Part shown: positions 63,761 through 64,000 of the stretch, piece by piece | How the letters are laid out: each line of letters starts with the position of its first letter | Numbering within the stretch: position 1 is the stretch's first letter | NCBI GenBank assembly: GCA_958430865.1 | Contig: CAUDNR010004600.1 | Coordinates: 19,889 to 83,888 of the forward strand | DNA from: Entrophospora sp. SA101 | Lineage: Eukaryota; Glomeromycota; Glomeromycetes; Entrophosporales; Entrophosporaceae | Length of the DNA: 64,000 nucleotides | Direction of reading: 5' to 3' | Program-made: the position numbers and the translations under genes | Notes under the pieces: generated by a model | Database searches by the model: none | What the model saw: only the letters and a program-made list of their open reading frames with translations | Told to the model about the DNA's origin: nothing

Positions 63761-64000
63761 CTACAATTTTTCTAATTCATTTATTTTTTCACATAAATGA
63801 TTAGTCTCAGCTACATAATCAATTTCTGAAATAGCCACCAAGTTATTGTTTACAACAGTCTTCTCCTACAAAATAAAATGATCCCACTTATATTTATATT
63901 TATTTATTTATATAATTATTATAATAATTGCTATAGTATTTAATACTTACATTAAAAGTTTTTAGCTGAGTACGAACTTTAAATATGTAAGACTCCCACA
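63761..64000 (-). CDS. Last two exons of an unidentified gene (runs off window)
   Basis: Exons 64000-63951 (partial: WESYIFKVRTQLKTFN) and 63865-63761 (starts EKTVVNNNLVAISEIDYVAE, ends KINELEKL and TAG). The 85-nt intron has GTAAGT and a TTTTGTAG acceptor, and the phase agrees. The C-terminal helix looks coiled-coil. There is too little for identification. Confidence 0.6.

Overview
This is AT-rich eukaryotic DNA. The genes have GT-AG introns of about 33-270 nt, there are poly-Asn and poly-Gln tracts, and transposon debris is dense. A TKL kinase with a cysteine-pair leader, repeated F-box gene remnants, hAT, pogo/Tigger, PIF/Harbinger and DUF7869-type elements, a U11-48K gene and a copine together point to an early-diverging fungus. 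An arbuscular mycorrhizal fungus (Glomeromycotina, Rhizophagus-like) fits best. That assignment is an inference from gene families, not a database match.

Layout. Bases 1-17021 recur at 45636-62656 with a constant offset of 45635. Every reading frame I compared is identical and no indel is apparent. This block carries (a) a seven-exon Rim15/Cek1-type AGC kinase, (b) a DNA transposon with a 29-bp minisatellite, (c) remnants of a P-loop ATPase gene split by a retropepsin fragment, (d) a six-exon U11-48K (SNRNP48) gene, (e) a small Cys-rich orphan, and (f) a cysteine/coiled-coil gene remnant, a hAT element and a broken DUF7869-like transposase. The duplication ends abruptly inside the transposase. 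Its left limit cannot be seen because copy 1 starts at the window edge.

The unique middle (17022-45635) holds a hAT fragment, a decayed C2H2 gene, an RRG7-like mitochondrial protein, an F-box fragment cut by a repeat, a cluster of small bacterial-looking ORFs, a complete 13-exon copine, and several MITEs. It also holds a decayed RPC5 (RNA polymerase III subunit) copy, a pogo-type transposase split by a PIF/Harbinger MITE, and a 10-N assembly gap that cuts off the 5' end of an APC4 gene. A two-exon TKL-like protein that has lost its catalytic Asp follows, then a second copy of the bacterial-looking repeat and an F-box pseudogene with two hAT MITEs. The right end (62657-64000) has unassigned remnants and the last two exons of a gene running off the window.

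The most unusual observation concerns several small decayed gene clusters (about 15129-15720, 21310-22364, 43317-44004, and possibly 9421-10290). They look bacterial rather than fungal. Their ORFs are interrupted mainly by TGA, often where Trp is plausible. One TGA is conserved at the same codon of two diverged paralogues. Some ORFs overlap as ATGA or TAATG, and one start has a perfect AGGAGG eight bases upstream. UGA=Trp with very low GC is the rule in Mollicutes, and Mycoplasma-related endobacteria live inside these fungi. I therefore suggest, as a hypothesis, that these are nuclear remnants of a mollicute plasmid or phage-like element. Mitochondrial plasmid DNA and ordinary pseudogene decay remain alternatives.

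The intact host genes (Rim15-like kinase, U11-48K, RRG7, copine, APC4) belong to separate housekeeping or signalling processes and form no visible pathway.
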